Part shown: positions 11,744 to 22,051 of the stretch, piece by piece | How positions within the stretch are numbered: position 1 is the stretch's first letter | How the letters are laid out: every line of letters begins with the position of its first letter | NCBI GenBank assembly: GCA_963681505.1 | Contig: OY811991.1 | Coordinates: 1,680,574 to 1,744,573 of the forward strand | DNA: 64,000 nucleotides | Reading direction: 5' to 3' | Source: Eunapius fragilis | Taxonomy: Eukaryota > Porifera > Demospongiae > Spongillida > Spongillidae | Program-made: the position numbers and the translations under genes | Notes under the pieces: generated by a model | Database searches by the model: none | Told to the model about the DNA's origin: nothing | What the model saw: the letters and a program-made list of their open reading frames with translations, nothing else

Positions 11744-12029
11744 CTTGCATTCTTGGTTTTAGCCAATTAAATACGATCACTGCACATTTGTAATGGACTC
11801 CCTTTGTGATGGCACTGATGGTTCTCTGCATTGAGAGCTGACATTGCTTGCAAAACATCTCTGGGTGAATGTTGACATCATCCCCAGACGTGTCGATGTC
11901 AAAAGCAATTTTCAGCTCAGCTGAGAATACTTTGCACTCATAGCTAATACTCTTCTTTGCCCTGTACTTCGTTAGCCTCTGCCCACAAACTCTACAATGT
12001 ATGGGAACTTGTTGGTTGTGGCAATCCAT
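11744..12029 (-). other. exon 1 of the RAG1-N-like gene: zinc-binding N-terminal region
   Basis: Reads MDCHNQQVPIHCRVCGQRL, then FDIDTSGDDVNIHPEMFC followed by CQLSMQR. CxxC, then IDxxxDxxxIHPxxFCxxC, is the arrangement of the RAG1 region upstream of its RING. The donor gtaaac follows at 11743. The next exon continues with CEHFHACSSGHKRRSTVC, again Cys/His-rich, as in the corresponding RAG1 region. Confidence 0.65.
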
Positions 12030-13507
12030 ACCTATAATCATGTATACATGTAGGGTCAAACCACAACACGTGTCGATTATTCACGCAATTCGCTCAGCTT
12101 GATAGAAAACGTGTCCCACATCAGGTTTGCCAATACTTATAGCCACATGCCTCCTGATCATCGCTGCAGTATGCTTACCTTCCAGCTCGGTCACCGAAGG
12201 CCACGTTGTCTAATTTAGTAACGCCCCCCTTCTAAATACGTGCCGCGTGGCCTTCTGAAACGGTATGCGCATGCATGCTATCTATGTGGGGGGAATTGTG
12301 CGCATCTATTGGACATGCCAGGAAAGGGAGTGCAGTGTTTGTGCTCGTTGTAATTGTTTGATTTGCTCGTTCTGCTGAGTCATGGTCACCTTATAAACGT
12401 TGGATGTCTATAATGGGGCATCTTTTTATGTATTAATACCGTAAATGATCTAATTATAGACCTAGTTTCCAGCCGCATACAGGGGGTCAACCACAAACTA
12501 GGCGGCTCCCCACTTATATGGCTTCCAAAGCCATAAAGGACACACTTCACAACCTCTGTCTGAATACCTTGCCTTTGATATGCAAGCTGCAAATTCAGCT
12601 TAGCCTTTGATCTGGAGGGTTGGGTATAAGGTCCATGCCTATCACTCCCGATTTAAACTACTTCCATCAACTGTATACTGGTTCTGCCTCACCAAAAATA
12701 GCTACCTCGCTCATGGTATGTTCAATGCGAGTATCACCTTAGGTGAAACATTGCCTGTTGTTAGAGAAGTTACTACATGACCATCCACATAACAAAAAAA
12801 TTTCTCATCTAATCTGGATTGTTGTGGAATTGTAAAGCGTGGGGGCTGTGAGCTCAAAACACATTCTCAACCTTAGCCACTCGCCTTACCATCAAATTCT
12901 CCAGGCAATTTCCCGTTTGTACTCAGGAGGAACATTGCACTGTTCAGGGCATCATGTTCTCCCCGAGTACAACGTATATTAATAATAGTTTTGTTTAGTT
13001 GGAGTGTTGTATCATAATTGTAAAGCTTTATTTTAACGTAGTATCACTGATAATGAAATTCGTGTTGAATTTCATAATTACCTGTGGTGTATTTTTGTGT
13101 ATAACATTGCTTGATGTAACGCCGTGAAATTACAAATGGCGATTTTTCTCGATATGCCGATTCTTCCCAAACAATGCAATGATTGTTTTCACATCCACAA
13201 GAGTGGCTTAAGTAATTTATGACTCCTGATTTTGTACTATACATTGAATTACCATATATATGTGGAGGTTAACAAGAAATCTGACCTGCAGATGCAGACT
13301 TATACAGTCGCGCCCTTGGCGGCTTTGGAATTTAAGACACCCCCCCCCCCCCAGGTGAGATTTAATTCAAGCTATATAATATTATAGTGTATATACGATC
13401 TCACTGTACAGTAAAGGATACAGCAATTAATATCATAACTAGCCCATATCGGCTTTCTTTGCGGTGATCTAAAAAACAGGTGCATTTCACTCACGCGCGC
13501 GCGCGCG

Positions 13508-13539
<32 letters not shown>

Positions 13540-13932
13540 CACACATGCACACACACGCACACGCATGCACACACCTACACATGCACACACACATGCACAC
13601 ACACATGCACACTGCACACACATGCACACACACACACATGCACACACACATACACACATGATACATGCACATATATGTATATGGAAGTATATCTATATAA
13701 TATAGGTCCAACTCCATGTTGTTATCTACATGTATCGTGTCACATGAGCATAGTACTTACAAGCATCCAAATGCATGCATGCAATGTGCTTTGCATGCGC
13801 GTTACGCTAACTCCGGCGCGTGTATCCGTGCATATACGGTATCTGTATCCAATATTGCGCCTATCATAAGTATCCATGTATGCAGCATACAGTCTTGTTG
13901 TGCAGCAAGGCAGTAAATTTTGTTCACAAGGC
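12030..13932. other. intergenic, no gene recognised
   Basis: Contains a poly-C run (13339-13352) and a mixed CG/CA microsatellite (13494-13662). Short ORFs on either strand show no similarity and coincide with the repeats. Confidence 0.5.
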
Positions 13933-14955
13933 ATGGACCCGAACGTGAGTAGTACATCCGGTTCCAACTCCTGCTGGGACAAGACGCTGCAGGTTGGCTC
14001 AGACATACCCATCTTGCCCTTCCTACCACCGTTTCAAGTGCTTTTCCTGTCTCTCTATTTCGTGTTCGGATTCAGTCTAAACAGCTTCGTTGTCTTCCTG
14101 GTACTGAGGTACAGAGAGCGGTTATTTAGGCGTGAATTCGCCCTGGTCCTGCAAGTGGTGGCAGCCGACTTAATATCAGTTTGCTGCTACCCTGTGGTCA
14201 TAGCGACAAGGTCCAGCGGACTGTGGCTTAGCCTAGGACCGTCCTGGTGCTCGATGCTCGGCTTCGTCCATATACTTTTCCTCACCCTTCGCTATACGAC
14301 AGTGTTCTTGCTATCCTTCGATCGGTTCAACATGGTGTTCTTCCCATTTACGTATCCGCTGCACGGTAATAAGATTATGCTGCCGCTGACTGTGTCGGTA
14401 TGGCTGGTCTCTCTGCTTTTTGCGACCATACCACTCTCCTTTCAGTGCTTCGGCCTCCAAAAGGCCACCGGCTTTTGCGGGGTTAGCATCTTCTGCTCTT
14501 CGACGTGTGCCACTTGGAGGTACGTTCAGGACTCGGTAGCGTACGTAGTGGGAGCCTTTGTGCCGGTCGTCTTGTATTCGCTGATGTTCTGGAAGGCCAG
14601 GCAGCTGAGCAGGAGAGTGGCAGACAGTGGATCCCAGGCTCTAGCCGATGAATCCCAGAAGCGAGCCCGCTACACGTTTTTGTTTCTCTTTGTAACCCTG
14701 ATGGGGTGCGGCATCCCGCAGTTTGCAAACGTTTTGCTTATGCCGCTGAAGACGCACTACGCGGACGTTTACTGGACCTATGTGGGACTAAGTGCGATTG
14801 CTCTATTTACCGTTGTCATTTTGGACCCGCTGGTTATCATCAAACACCAAGATGTCAGGAATTGTGCGCTCGAACTACTACAATCAGTAGTACCACAGAG
14901 GGCACCGACCAGAGCGAAAGTTGTTGCAGTATTAATTAGCAGCAATTTATCATGA
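13933..14955 (+). CDS. class A-like G protein-coupled receptor (about 340 aa, single exon)
   Basis: The single ORF is open from 13876. The ATG at 13933 (MDPNVSSTSGSN) is preferred because it gives a normal extracellular N-terminus with NxS sites. Seven hydrophobic segments follow. Rhodopsin-family hallmarks are partial: N in helix 1 (FSLNSFVVFLVL), AADL in helix 2, a W and C before helix 3 (SWCSML), DRF in place of DRY at the end of helix 3 (LSFDRFNMVFF), and DPLVII in place of NPxxY in helix 7. It is not closely related to the MDNC-type receptors elsewhere in the window. Ligand and G protein cannot be inferred. The DRF form is unusual but keeps the D and R that matter for coupling. Confidence 0.8.
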   Translation: MDPNVSSTSGSNSCWDKTLQVGSDIPILPFLPPFQVLFLSLYFVFGFSLNSFVVFLVLRYRERLFRREFALVLQVVAADLISVCCYPVVIATRSSGLWLSLGPSWCSMLGFVHILFLTLRYTTVFLLSFDRFNMVFFPFTYPLHGNKIMLPLTVSVWLVSLLFATIPLSFQCFGLQKATGFCGVSIFCSSTCATWRYVQDSVAYVVGAFVPVVLYSLMFWKARQLSRRVADSGSQALADESQKRARYTFLFLFVTLMGCGIPQFANVLLMPLKTHYADVYWTYVGLSAIALFTVVILDPLVIIKHQDVRNCALELLQSVVPQRAPTRAKVVAVLISSNLS

Positions 14956-15230
14956 ATCACGCACAATATCGATATCAGCATGTATGCAAACATCGATCGG
15001 TATATATTATAATAACATTTATAATGATCTGCATGTGACGTCACACGCGTCTTAAAGGTGCAATGTAAATATCGCGAAATCACAGCAAAGGGCATGTATA
15101 CATGTATGCCCAAACAGATATTTAAAAGTAGGAAGACTCTCGGTCACCCGACCTATTGCAACTAGGCACGCACGAACTCTGACTCGACAGCTCTATATGT
15201 GCTTGGCAAGGTATAGCCACTGTTTTACAT

Positions 15231-16060
15231 GATCGCACCATAGATAGTATAATACATGGATTGGAAACGCTATACCTAAATACGTACGTGACGTCATTTC
15301 CCGCGTACAGTCCGGTACTCGTTTTTCGAGGTACTTGAAATTCCCTGGAGTCTTTGTCAGGTGAGTTTTTTTTTCGTGTTTCCAAACGTACTAATACTTC
15401 AGATAGCTTTTCTGGCACTACAAATGGAAGGTACGTGTGTTGTATTGTAGTTCTACATAAGGTATAGGAGAGAAGGCCATAGTTGGGCCGAGTTTTGGTT
15501 GTGTACTTTTCCTCATTGAACGTAACAACTCTGCTAGATTTTTTATGGCCTACTACTTGCTGCTGCACAAGATGTATTGCCCTGTGGTATTTTAAAGGCT
15601 TGAAAGCCTTCGCATACGAAGTTACATTCAAAAATAGGTGTTTTCTGTACTACAAGTGATCACTTTTTGTGGGATTTTACTCACGAAACATTGTTACATC
15701 ATGAACTAGAAGCTATTTTAAACTGATCTATAATCATTCTAGAATTGTTTAGTCAGTATTCCATCTATAAATTGTCATTTGTGTCGCAGCTTCTACTGAA
15801 AGTTAATTGATTGTCGAACCGGCTCGTTCGTGGGCCCGAAGCCCATGAAGTTTTCTATTTCTTTGGCCAGCTTCACCCGCGGGGTGACGTGTTTAAACGG
15901 GACCCTTCAACTTCCAGGACCGAGGCAATAGCACTCCGAACGATACCTGTAGACATCTACAAGAAACCCGGAGGTCAAATAGTTTACGGAAATCGAAACG
16001 CGCATGAAATCCGTAATCTTTATCGTTTCCAATCCATGTATTATACTATCTATGATCGCA
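15231..16060. repeat. inverted repeat pair enclosing about 750 bp
   Basis: The 40-base sequence starting gatcgcaccatagatagtat (15231-15269) reappears as reverse complement at 16024-16060 with few changes. Two ORFs lie in this area (minus 15122-15631, plus 15811-16092) without recognisable similarity. It may be a non-autonomous element. Confidence 0.55.
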
Positions 16061-16785
16061 CAGCGTGCTGGATCGCACGCGCTTTACACTAAATACAGTA
16101 CGTTCCAGATCAAGTACGATGAATTATATATAATTAAAGAATGTGAACACAACCCAGTTAGGTGAAACCTGCAGGCGGTGTAACTGTTAGTGTGTGGTAG
16201 TTGGCCGTGTCCTTTCCAGAGACGAATACGCGCGTCGAGCATGCATGGATTAACAGCAACTAGCTTCTCTTGGAAAGTTCCTATCTCGTTTCAATCGGAA
16301 AATGCCGCTTCGAGAATCAGCCAGCCAGATTAGTCACAGTCGTCAGCCTGTGTCGTTTCGATCTTGTCGCCGCCATTTTTATCACAAACACGACAGACTG
16401 TCAGACTCACGTACGTACAGTACTAGGATGCTTCGATATGAAACCTATTTAATTAGCTGTGAAACGGTTATTGTCAACAGGTTTATGGCCTACGGAGTAA
16501 ATTTCTGAAGGAGTTTCAGAGGTTTACAAGGATATATAGCACCGCTGGACAGACGCCATTTTTTCACAAATTTAGCCGCACCGCTTGCACCCCTCCCCCC
16601 CACTGTGCATGCGCAGTCCAATCTAAACCGATTACACACATTTGCGGAACAGTTACACATAGTTAAAAATTACTACTGTTTTAAAATACGCGTACGTTGC
16701 TTAATTGTTGTCCAGGCAATATCGTGGAAAGCGAATTAAGAGTTCGCTATGACTTAAATGCAATTAATAGCTCAGGGAGTATAAT
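16061..16785. other. intergenic with a tiny receptor remnant
   Basis: At about 16630-16660 there is a short match to the receptor N-terminal coding region (attacacacatttgcgga). From 16700 the sequence matches the 3' flank shared by receptor copies. No gene is recognised in between. Confidence 0.45.
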
Positions 16786-17721
16786 TCAAACTTGTGGGAT
16801 CACAGTATTTCGATTCTTGAAGTAGTTAATAACTTTGGAGAACACGGCCTTTCGAATCCCTCTGTGTGTCGTCATAAACAGAAGCAAGACGAAACAATAC
16901 TCCATGTCAGACATGCTTATCGAGAGATAGGTGATAGGGGCACTGTTCAACACAACAGATATGTAGTATACAATAGCCAAAGGTATTTTGATTGCGAATA
17001 TCAGGACCAGAGTAGCCATACTGACGAGGAGCACAGATCTAACTATTCTGTCCGCCTCTATCGTACTCTGTTTTACGATAAGGTAGGACCGTACAGAGAA
17101 GACCACAACCAACGTCATGGGACACATGACGACAATTGCAACCAAGGCTGCTGATTGATAAAGGTAGGTCCTTAACACAGCTTCGTTCTCTAAGCACCAG
17201 GTTCCCCTGATTTTAGGCACAGCCCCTCCGTACGCACCAGCACCTGAAGCAATAAGAAGAATAGACGCAATGGCAGTACTTACTGTTACGACGCCGAACG
17301 CAGCAAGGACGAGTCTGGTCGTGATTTTTTTTTTGCCGTACTTGACCACGCAAAATTGTGTGCACGTGATCAACACTATTTGGCAAGCAATGAACATTCG
17401 CAAAAAACACGTAGCTCCTGTTCGAATAGCCCGAAAGGGGGATGAACAACTTCCCAACAGAGGTAGATCTGTAATCATTGACATATCATGGAGTAGACCA
17501 AACACAAGTGACAGCATACTCGCCATGGTCACGGCACAGAACAAAGTTGTAACTGGATCTCTCATTTCTCTGTCGGCACGGATATGGTATAAGATAGTCG
17601 CTCCCAGCAATACAGTTGGCACAATGACAAACAACATATGGGCGACGGATATCGCTATGTATGGAATCGGCGATGGTACTTGGTAAGAGAGATTGCACAC
17701 ATTTGCGGAGCAGTTATCCAT
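16786..17721 (-). CDS. seven-transmembrane GPCR-like receptor, copy B (311 aa)
   Basis: Intact ORF very similar to copy A, with the same seven hydrophobic segments and the same MDNC start; four upstream in-frame codons are less likely to be used. It differs from copy A by substitutions spread through the protein (for example YHIRADREMRDPVTTL against YRVYSDRKMRDPITAL) and one extra lysine in the loop after helix 3. It is closest to copy C (50878-51813). The flanks, including the 3' end, are also shared, so the family expanded by DNA duplication rather than retroposition. Confidence 0.75.
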   Translation of the reverse strand: MDNCSANVCNLSYQVPSPIPYIAISVAHMLFVIVPTVLLGATILYHIRADREMRDPVTTLFCAVTMASMLSLVFGLLHDMSMITDLPLLGSCSSPFRAIRTGATCFLRMFIACQIVLITCTQFCVVKYGKKKITTRLVLAAFGVVTVSTAIASILLIASGAGAYGGAVPKIRGTWCLENEAVLRTYLYQSAALVAIVVMCPMTLVVVFSVRSYLIVKQSTIEADRIVRSVLLVSMATLVLIFAIKIPLAIVYYISVVLNSAPITYLSISMSDMEYCFVLLLFMTTHRGIRKAVFSKVINYFKNRNTVIPQV

Positions 17722-18069
17722 GGTTTGCATCATTACTATAATAATAATAATAATAATAATATATGCTGCGTTATATACGTCTGTGCAGGCATCAGTGACG
17801 CACGCATAGTCGATACTTGCGGTGAAGCCTTGTGTTAGGGTGTGCTATTTAGTTAGCACCATGCATGTCACGGAAACATTATTAGGTACATGCAGGCCTA
17901 GTATTTTTAGAATTCTATAACACAGCGATGTGTATTAATATGGATGTGTAGTCATATGGAGAATGAGCAGTCAACAAACCTCAGGAATTATTTCCGGTTG
18001 CGGGATCACCCGTCCCCAGCCATACATAGACAAGTACGTGGCTGCTCAATGCCATGCGAGTACACCAGA

Positions 18070-18245
18070 TTTTTCCCAGCTTGGCTTCCGAGAGATTGTT
18101 AGAATAATCACATTTGACATGATTTTTACGTAAGTCACCAGATCTTTCCGCTTTAAGGTTTCGCTTCCATTGAATTGTTGGGCCATTTTTCTAATCAGTT
18201 GAGTTTCTCATTACAATAATCCACATCTTTTATGTCAAAACCTTA
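18070..18245. repeat. segment shared with 38728-38905
   Basis: About 175 bases (from tttttcccagcttggct to aaatatctgttgt) match the sequence just right of the assembly gap at 38728-38905. The two then diverge: this one runs on to the large transposon, the other into a receptor fragment. It is the site context into which the transposon at 18378 inserted. Confidence 0.75.
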
Positions 18246-18368
18246 AATATCTGTTGTCTGCTCCCGTGAGTATAGCACTTGTGCACGTGCACATTTCGCA
18301 TTATTTGGTCCCGAGTAACCGTGTCGTTCGTTCACCAGAAAATATGCCCAATCACGTACTAAACCCAA

Positions 18369-18377
18369 TTGAAATGT
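18369..18377. repeat. left 9-bp target site duplication (TTGAAATGT)
   Basis: TTGAAATGT directly precedes the left inverted repeat and recurs at 29500-29508 directly after the right one. A 9-bp duplication is typical of Mutator-like elements. Confidence 0.9.
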
Positions 18378-18422
18378 ACCGCTTGGAAGTTAGCACCACA
18401 TTCCTCAGCACCACATTCCAAT
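18378..18422 (+). repeat. left terminal inverted repeat, 45 bp
   Basis: Exact reverse complement of 29455-29499. It contains the direct word AGCACCACATTCC repeated in part (CACCACATTCC occurs twice, 13-15 bases apart), a possible transposase-binding pair. Confidence 0.95.
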
Positions 18423-18639
18423 TAATTTGTAATGTGATTAAGATGCGGCCTGACGATAATCATTAATGCGGCCAACATTAATCGCGGCCAGAACGTTCAG
18501 GTACATGTAGCTAGCTGCTTGCGCAGATCGAAAACAGCCTACTTACCAGTTCACGACACGGCCTGTAATATGAGCCGGGCTTCCACATATGGACTGGAAT
18601 CACGGTACTTTTTGTGTCCAAGGCGCCTGGCTAACCCTA

Positions 18640-20290
18640 CCAAGTTGCACAGAAATGAGACTTTTTATTGTACAGGTGAACCCGCAACCATGATGCACAC
18701 ATGTAGGGCGATGGAATGGTATGGCAGAGGCATAGGGACATCTCACTAGGTCTGTCTGACACTGCTATGCACTTTTTGTGTGCTATGTCCCTCCCCTTTG
18801 AGAACCGTAGCTATGTCAATCATTCCTTTTATAGTACAGGTGACCCGCAACCATGATGCACAAAGACAGGGCGATGGACTGGTGTGGCAGAGGCATAGGG
18901 ACATCTCACCAGGTCTGTCTGACACTGCCATGCACTTTTTGTGTGCTATCCCCCTCCCCGTTGAGAACCGTAGCTATGTCAATCATTCCTTTTATAGTAC
19001 AGGTGACCCGCAACCATGATGCACAAAGACAGGGCGATGGACTGGTATGACAGAGGCATAGGGACATCTCACTAGGTCTGTCTGACACTGCTATGCACTT
19101 TTTGTGTGCTATGCCTCTCCCCTTTGAGAACCGTAGCTATGTCAATCATTCCTTTTATAGTACAGGTGACCCGCAACCATGATGCACAAAGACAGGGCGA
19201 TGGACTGGTATGACAGAGGCATAGGGACATCTCACTAGGTCTGTCTGACACTGCTATGCACTTTTTGTGTGCTATGCCCCTCACCTTTGAGAACCGTAGC
19301 TATGTCAATCATTCCTTTTATAGTACAGGTGACCCGCAACCATGATGCACAAAAACAGGGCGATGGACTGGTATGACAGAGGCATAGGGACATCTCACTA
19401 GGTCTGTCTGACACTGCTATGCACTTTTTGTGTGCTATGCCCCTCCCCTTTGAGAACCGTGGCTATGTCAATCATTCCTTTTATAGTACAGGTGACCCGC
19501 AACCATGATGCACAAAAACAGGGCGATGGACTGGTGTGGCAGAGGCATAGGGACATCTCACTAGGTCTGTCTGACACTGCTATGCACTTTTTGTGTGCTA
19601 TGCCCCTCCCCTTTGAGAACCGTAGCTATGTCAATCATTCCTTTTATAGTACAGGTGACCCGCAACCATGATGCACAAAAACAGGGCGATGGACTGGTAT
19701 GACAGAGGCATCGGAACATCTCACTAGGTCTGTCTGACACTGCTATGCACTTTTTGTGTGCTATGCCCCTCCCCTTTGAGAACCGTGGCTATGTCAATCA
19801 TTCCTTTTATAGTACAGGTGACCCGCAACCATGATGCACAAAAACAGGGCGATGGACTGGTATGACAGAGGCATAGGGACATCTCACTAGGTCTGTCTGA
19901 CACTGCTATGCACTTTTTGTGTGCTATGCCCCTCCCCTTTGAGAACCGTAGCTATGTCAATCATTCCTTTTATAGTACAGGTGACCCGCAACCATGATGC
20001 ACAAAAACAGGGCGATGGACTGGTATGGCAGAGGCATAGGGACATCTCACTAGGTCTGTCTGACACTGCTATGCACTTTTTGTGTGCTATGCCCCTCCCC
20101 TTTGAGAACCATGGCTATGTCAATCATTCCTTTTATAGTACAGGTGACCCGCAACCATGATGCACAAAAACAGGGCGATGGACTGGTATGACAGAGGCAT
20201 AGGGACATCTCACTATGTCTGTCTGAAATTGTTATGCACTTTTTGTGTGTTATGCCCCTCCCCTTGAAGACCGTGGCTATGTCAATCATT
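18640..20290. repeat. 163-bp tandem satellite, about 10 units, inside the transposon
   Basis: Units with the landmark ccctcccctttgagaaccgt begin about every 163 bases (18780, 18943, 19106, 19269, 19432, 19595, 19758, 19921, 20084, 20247). Inner units are almost identical; the outer ones are more diverged. ORFs of about 79 residues repeated along the array result from periodicity, as 163 is not a multiple of 3 and frames rotate. Confidence 0.95.
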
Positions 20291-20667
20291 ACTTGAATTG
20301 TATTAGTACAATACATTACCTGGAGCCATTCAAAGGACAGTCTAGTTTGAGCATTGGTTATTTAGAGGGCAGACAGAGAGGCAGGCTTGACCTACTAACC
20401 TTTTTGCAGACGGAGAGGCAGGCTTGACCTACTAACCTTTGACAAAGCTCCCTTTTAACACACCATTCAAGTGGCGTTCAAAGCAATTGTTCTCTCGATC
20501 ACGGAAGCTGAAGTCATCGAACCATTAATAGATATATAGAATTGTTTGGGCTATATATATATATAAGTACCACCAGCATCAATGCAGTCTGTGAAAGATT
20601 TGTTTGCTATGGTATGTTGATTTCAATTCATATCTGCGCGGTGTGTATAACCAGATGAATCTGTCAG

Positions 20668-21116
20668 GGGAAGAAGAAATACAACATAGACTTTGCGAGA
20701 CTCATTGCTGTTATCAGAAAGAAAGGCCTCCCTCCTCTCAATTCCTCCCGATGTGGCCCGAATGGATACTGGTTCTTAGTTGCTGCAGCTTTATCTAACT
20801 GTATCAAACCATCAGATAATTATGTTCTTGCTGTGTATAAATGTTGGCAGTACAACAAAGGTGGTCTGCGCACATCTCTTGGTAAGGCATCAGTACATAA
20901 GTGTCTCACAAATTTGCTACTATAGTTTCTGTATTATTATTTACTGAAGGCGAGTTACAGCATCAGGACAAAGAAGTGATTGGAGGCACAGAAGAAGGTG
21001 TAGACGACGATGGTGACATGGATGATGTGAGTGGTGGTGATGTTGCTGAGGTGCAGGAGGAATTTGTCCCGTTAGATGAAAGCTTGGTCGAGCCAAGGTT
21101 TGCTGATAAATACTAA
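20668..21116 (+). CDS. accessory ORF of the transposon, two exons, acidic C-terminus
   Basis: Exon 20668-20881 (after ctgtcag, donor gtaagg) reads FARLIAVIRKKGLPPLNSSR, then PNGYWFLVAAALSNCIKPSD and a K/Y/W-rich end. It joins in frame to exon 20950-21116, which is strongly acidic (GGTEEGVDDDGDMDDVSGGD) and ends FADKY. No domain is recognised. A donor-like site (gtttgc) at 21098 would let the exon splice onward before the stop, so this may be the true N-terminal part of the large gene beginning at 22052, now separated from it by the nested cassette. Upstream start exons between 20290 and 20668 are not defined. Confidence 0.5.
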
Positions 21117-21194
21117 AAAAATAGCCATATAAATAATGCTCTATAGAGCTCTTTCATGGTCACATGACAAAAAGCAATTAATCACGTAAATGTA

Positions 21195-21536
21195 ATGACG
21201 TTATCGTGTCCGCCATATTGGTGCTCGGCTGAAATGGGAGTCTGCGTTGTCGACCAGTGTTTTACCAATTCTATGGTAGGCAAGGGCACAAGATTGTACA
21301 GGATACCTAAAGTAAGAGCCCAGTATGGTGAATATGAGCTAGAATTGTCACAGAGACGAAGGAACGGCTTCCTGGCTGCAATCGGTCGTAAAGACTCGGC
21401 GTCACTTTATAACGCTCGGATATGTTCCCTGCACTTCATCAAGGGCAAACCAGCGCAGTCACTGTGTAGTGAATTAGACCAAGATTGGCTGCCTTCACTG
21501 AATCTTCCGGGTATATGTAAGAAAAGCCCAAGTTAG
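21195..21536 (+). CDS. THAP-domain zinc finger protein (113 aa or N-terminal exon)
   Basis: The THAP (C2CH) DNA-binding domain is clear: C-x4-C in CVVDQC, then RLYRIPKV, the RRRNGFLAAIGR stretch, and ICSLHF supplying the second Cys and His, followed by DWLPSLNL (P-S/T-L end). The preferred start may be the ATG at 21234 (MGVCVVDQC), which matches the usual position of THAP domains at the extreme N-terminus. THAP domains serve in P-element-like transposases and host regulators. The ORF stops at 21536. In another frame a basic stretch (RYSKRRRAATKREQ) follows, so a short intron or frameshift may extend it to about 21710. It overlaps the 3' end of the minus-strand ORF by 42 bases. Confidence 0.75.
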   Translation: MTLSCPPYWCSAEMGVCVVDQCFTNSMVGKGTRLYRIPKVRAQYGEYELELSQRRRNGFLAAIGRKDSASLYNARICSLHFIKGKPAQSLCSELDQDWLPSLNLPGICKKSPS

Positions 21537-21977
21537 TAACAGCAACATTGAACGGCTCCTTAGGTACTCGAAAAGACGGCGCGCAGCTACTAAGAGAGAA
21601 CAAAATGCGAATAAACAGTGCAGTGTACCAGGAGTTGCGGCAAAGTCAAAGGCTGTGGATAGTGAGCTGCATGAAAGTAGCGGGGGTATGTCCACCGACA
21701 CTGCATGACGATGTATGTCTTTCACCCATCCACTAACAAACTGGTTATAAGCTTCCAGAGATTTATGGGCTTTGAACTGTTTGCTAGTTATAAAACTGGT
21801 CTGCGATACTAAATACGACACCAAATCGCATCCACTGACTGGTGGTACAACGTCCGATTTTTCTCCAACGAAGTCAGATGAGAACGGATCTAACCCACCA
21901 ATGCTTTCGATTTTATCCATATATCGAGTCTTTGCATCTGGAGGCAAGCTATCTGCATACAAAGACAGCTTTGACAT
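21495..21977 (-). CDS. N-terminal part of a SWIM/YqaJ-associated protein family, convergent to THAP gene
   Basis: The ORF begins MSKLSLYADSLPPDAKTRYM and contains RYMDKIESIGGLDPF, then LVSYLVSQTSFITSKQFKAH and KSLEAYNQFVSGWVKDI. This arrangement is the common N-terminus of cnidarian and sponge mobile-element-type proteins that continue into a SWIM zinc finger and YqaJ-like nuclease. Only this N-terminal part is present. After GWVKDI (about 21725) the reading looks non-coding, and no downstream exon is seen on this strand, so the gene is truncated or very short. The start was chosen as the first ATG after the inverted-repeat arm. Confidence 0.55.
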   Translation of the reverse strand: MSKLSLYADSLPPDAKTRYMDKIESIGGLDPFSSDFVGEKSDVVPPVSGCDLVSYLVSQTSFITSKQFKAHKSLEAYNQFVSGWVKDIHRHAVSVDIPPLLSCSSLSTAFDFAATPGTLHCLFAFCSLLVAARRLFEYLRSRSMLLLLTWAFLTYTRKIQ

Positions 21978-22051
21978 GCTTTACGTTTAAAAGAGCGGAA
22001 TGCCCGAGCACCAATATGGCGGATAATTGATTACGTCAACTAATATATCAC

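Larger units (their letters stand above)
8634..12029 (-). pseudogene. decayed multi-exon gene related to the N-terminal half of RAG1 (N-RAG-TP-like)
   Basis: On the minus strand, consecutive exons with consensus splice sites give one protein. Exon 1 (11744-12029) and exon 2 (11121-11681) resemble the RAG1 N-terminus and RING. Later exons (10790-11032, about 10540-10745, about 10240-10481, about 9850-10160, about 9440-9811, about 9245-9390, 9004-9220, 8634-8945) contain WLKIGGDKGGGTFKM, GDYEFLSKMYGLSGASG, CPPGLHIMLGIF, GPFVKTLDNALQSFG and GNHVHKALK, a run I recall from cnidarian and mollusc genes of this type. At least two reading-frame breaks are visible: near 10645 (run of T) and within 8780-8830. 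A poly-G tract (9292-9317 on the plus strand) sits inside the coding sequence. N-RAG-TP elements were described in molluscs as mobile. No terminal repeats were found here, so mobility is not shown. It could also be an old resident gene with assembly errors. Confidence 0.65.

Noticed and set aside
8390-12200. Terminal inverted repeat for the RAG1-N-like element (ctcggtgac near 8425 and ggtcaccga near 12190)
   Set aside because: The match is only about 9 bases and the pairing is imperfect, with no target duplication; could be chance.
15122-16092. Two ORFs of 169 and 93 residues as genes
   Set aside because: They lie in and around an inverted repeat pair and show no domain or codon pattern; probably chance ORFs in a non-autonomous element.
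18640-20290. Repeated 79-residue ORFs as a protein family
   Set aside because: They arise from the 163-bp satellite with rotating frames; no domain and no conservation of frame.
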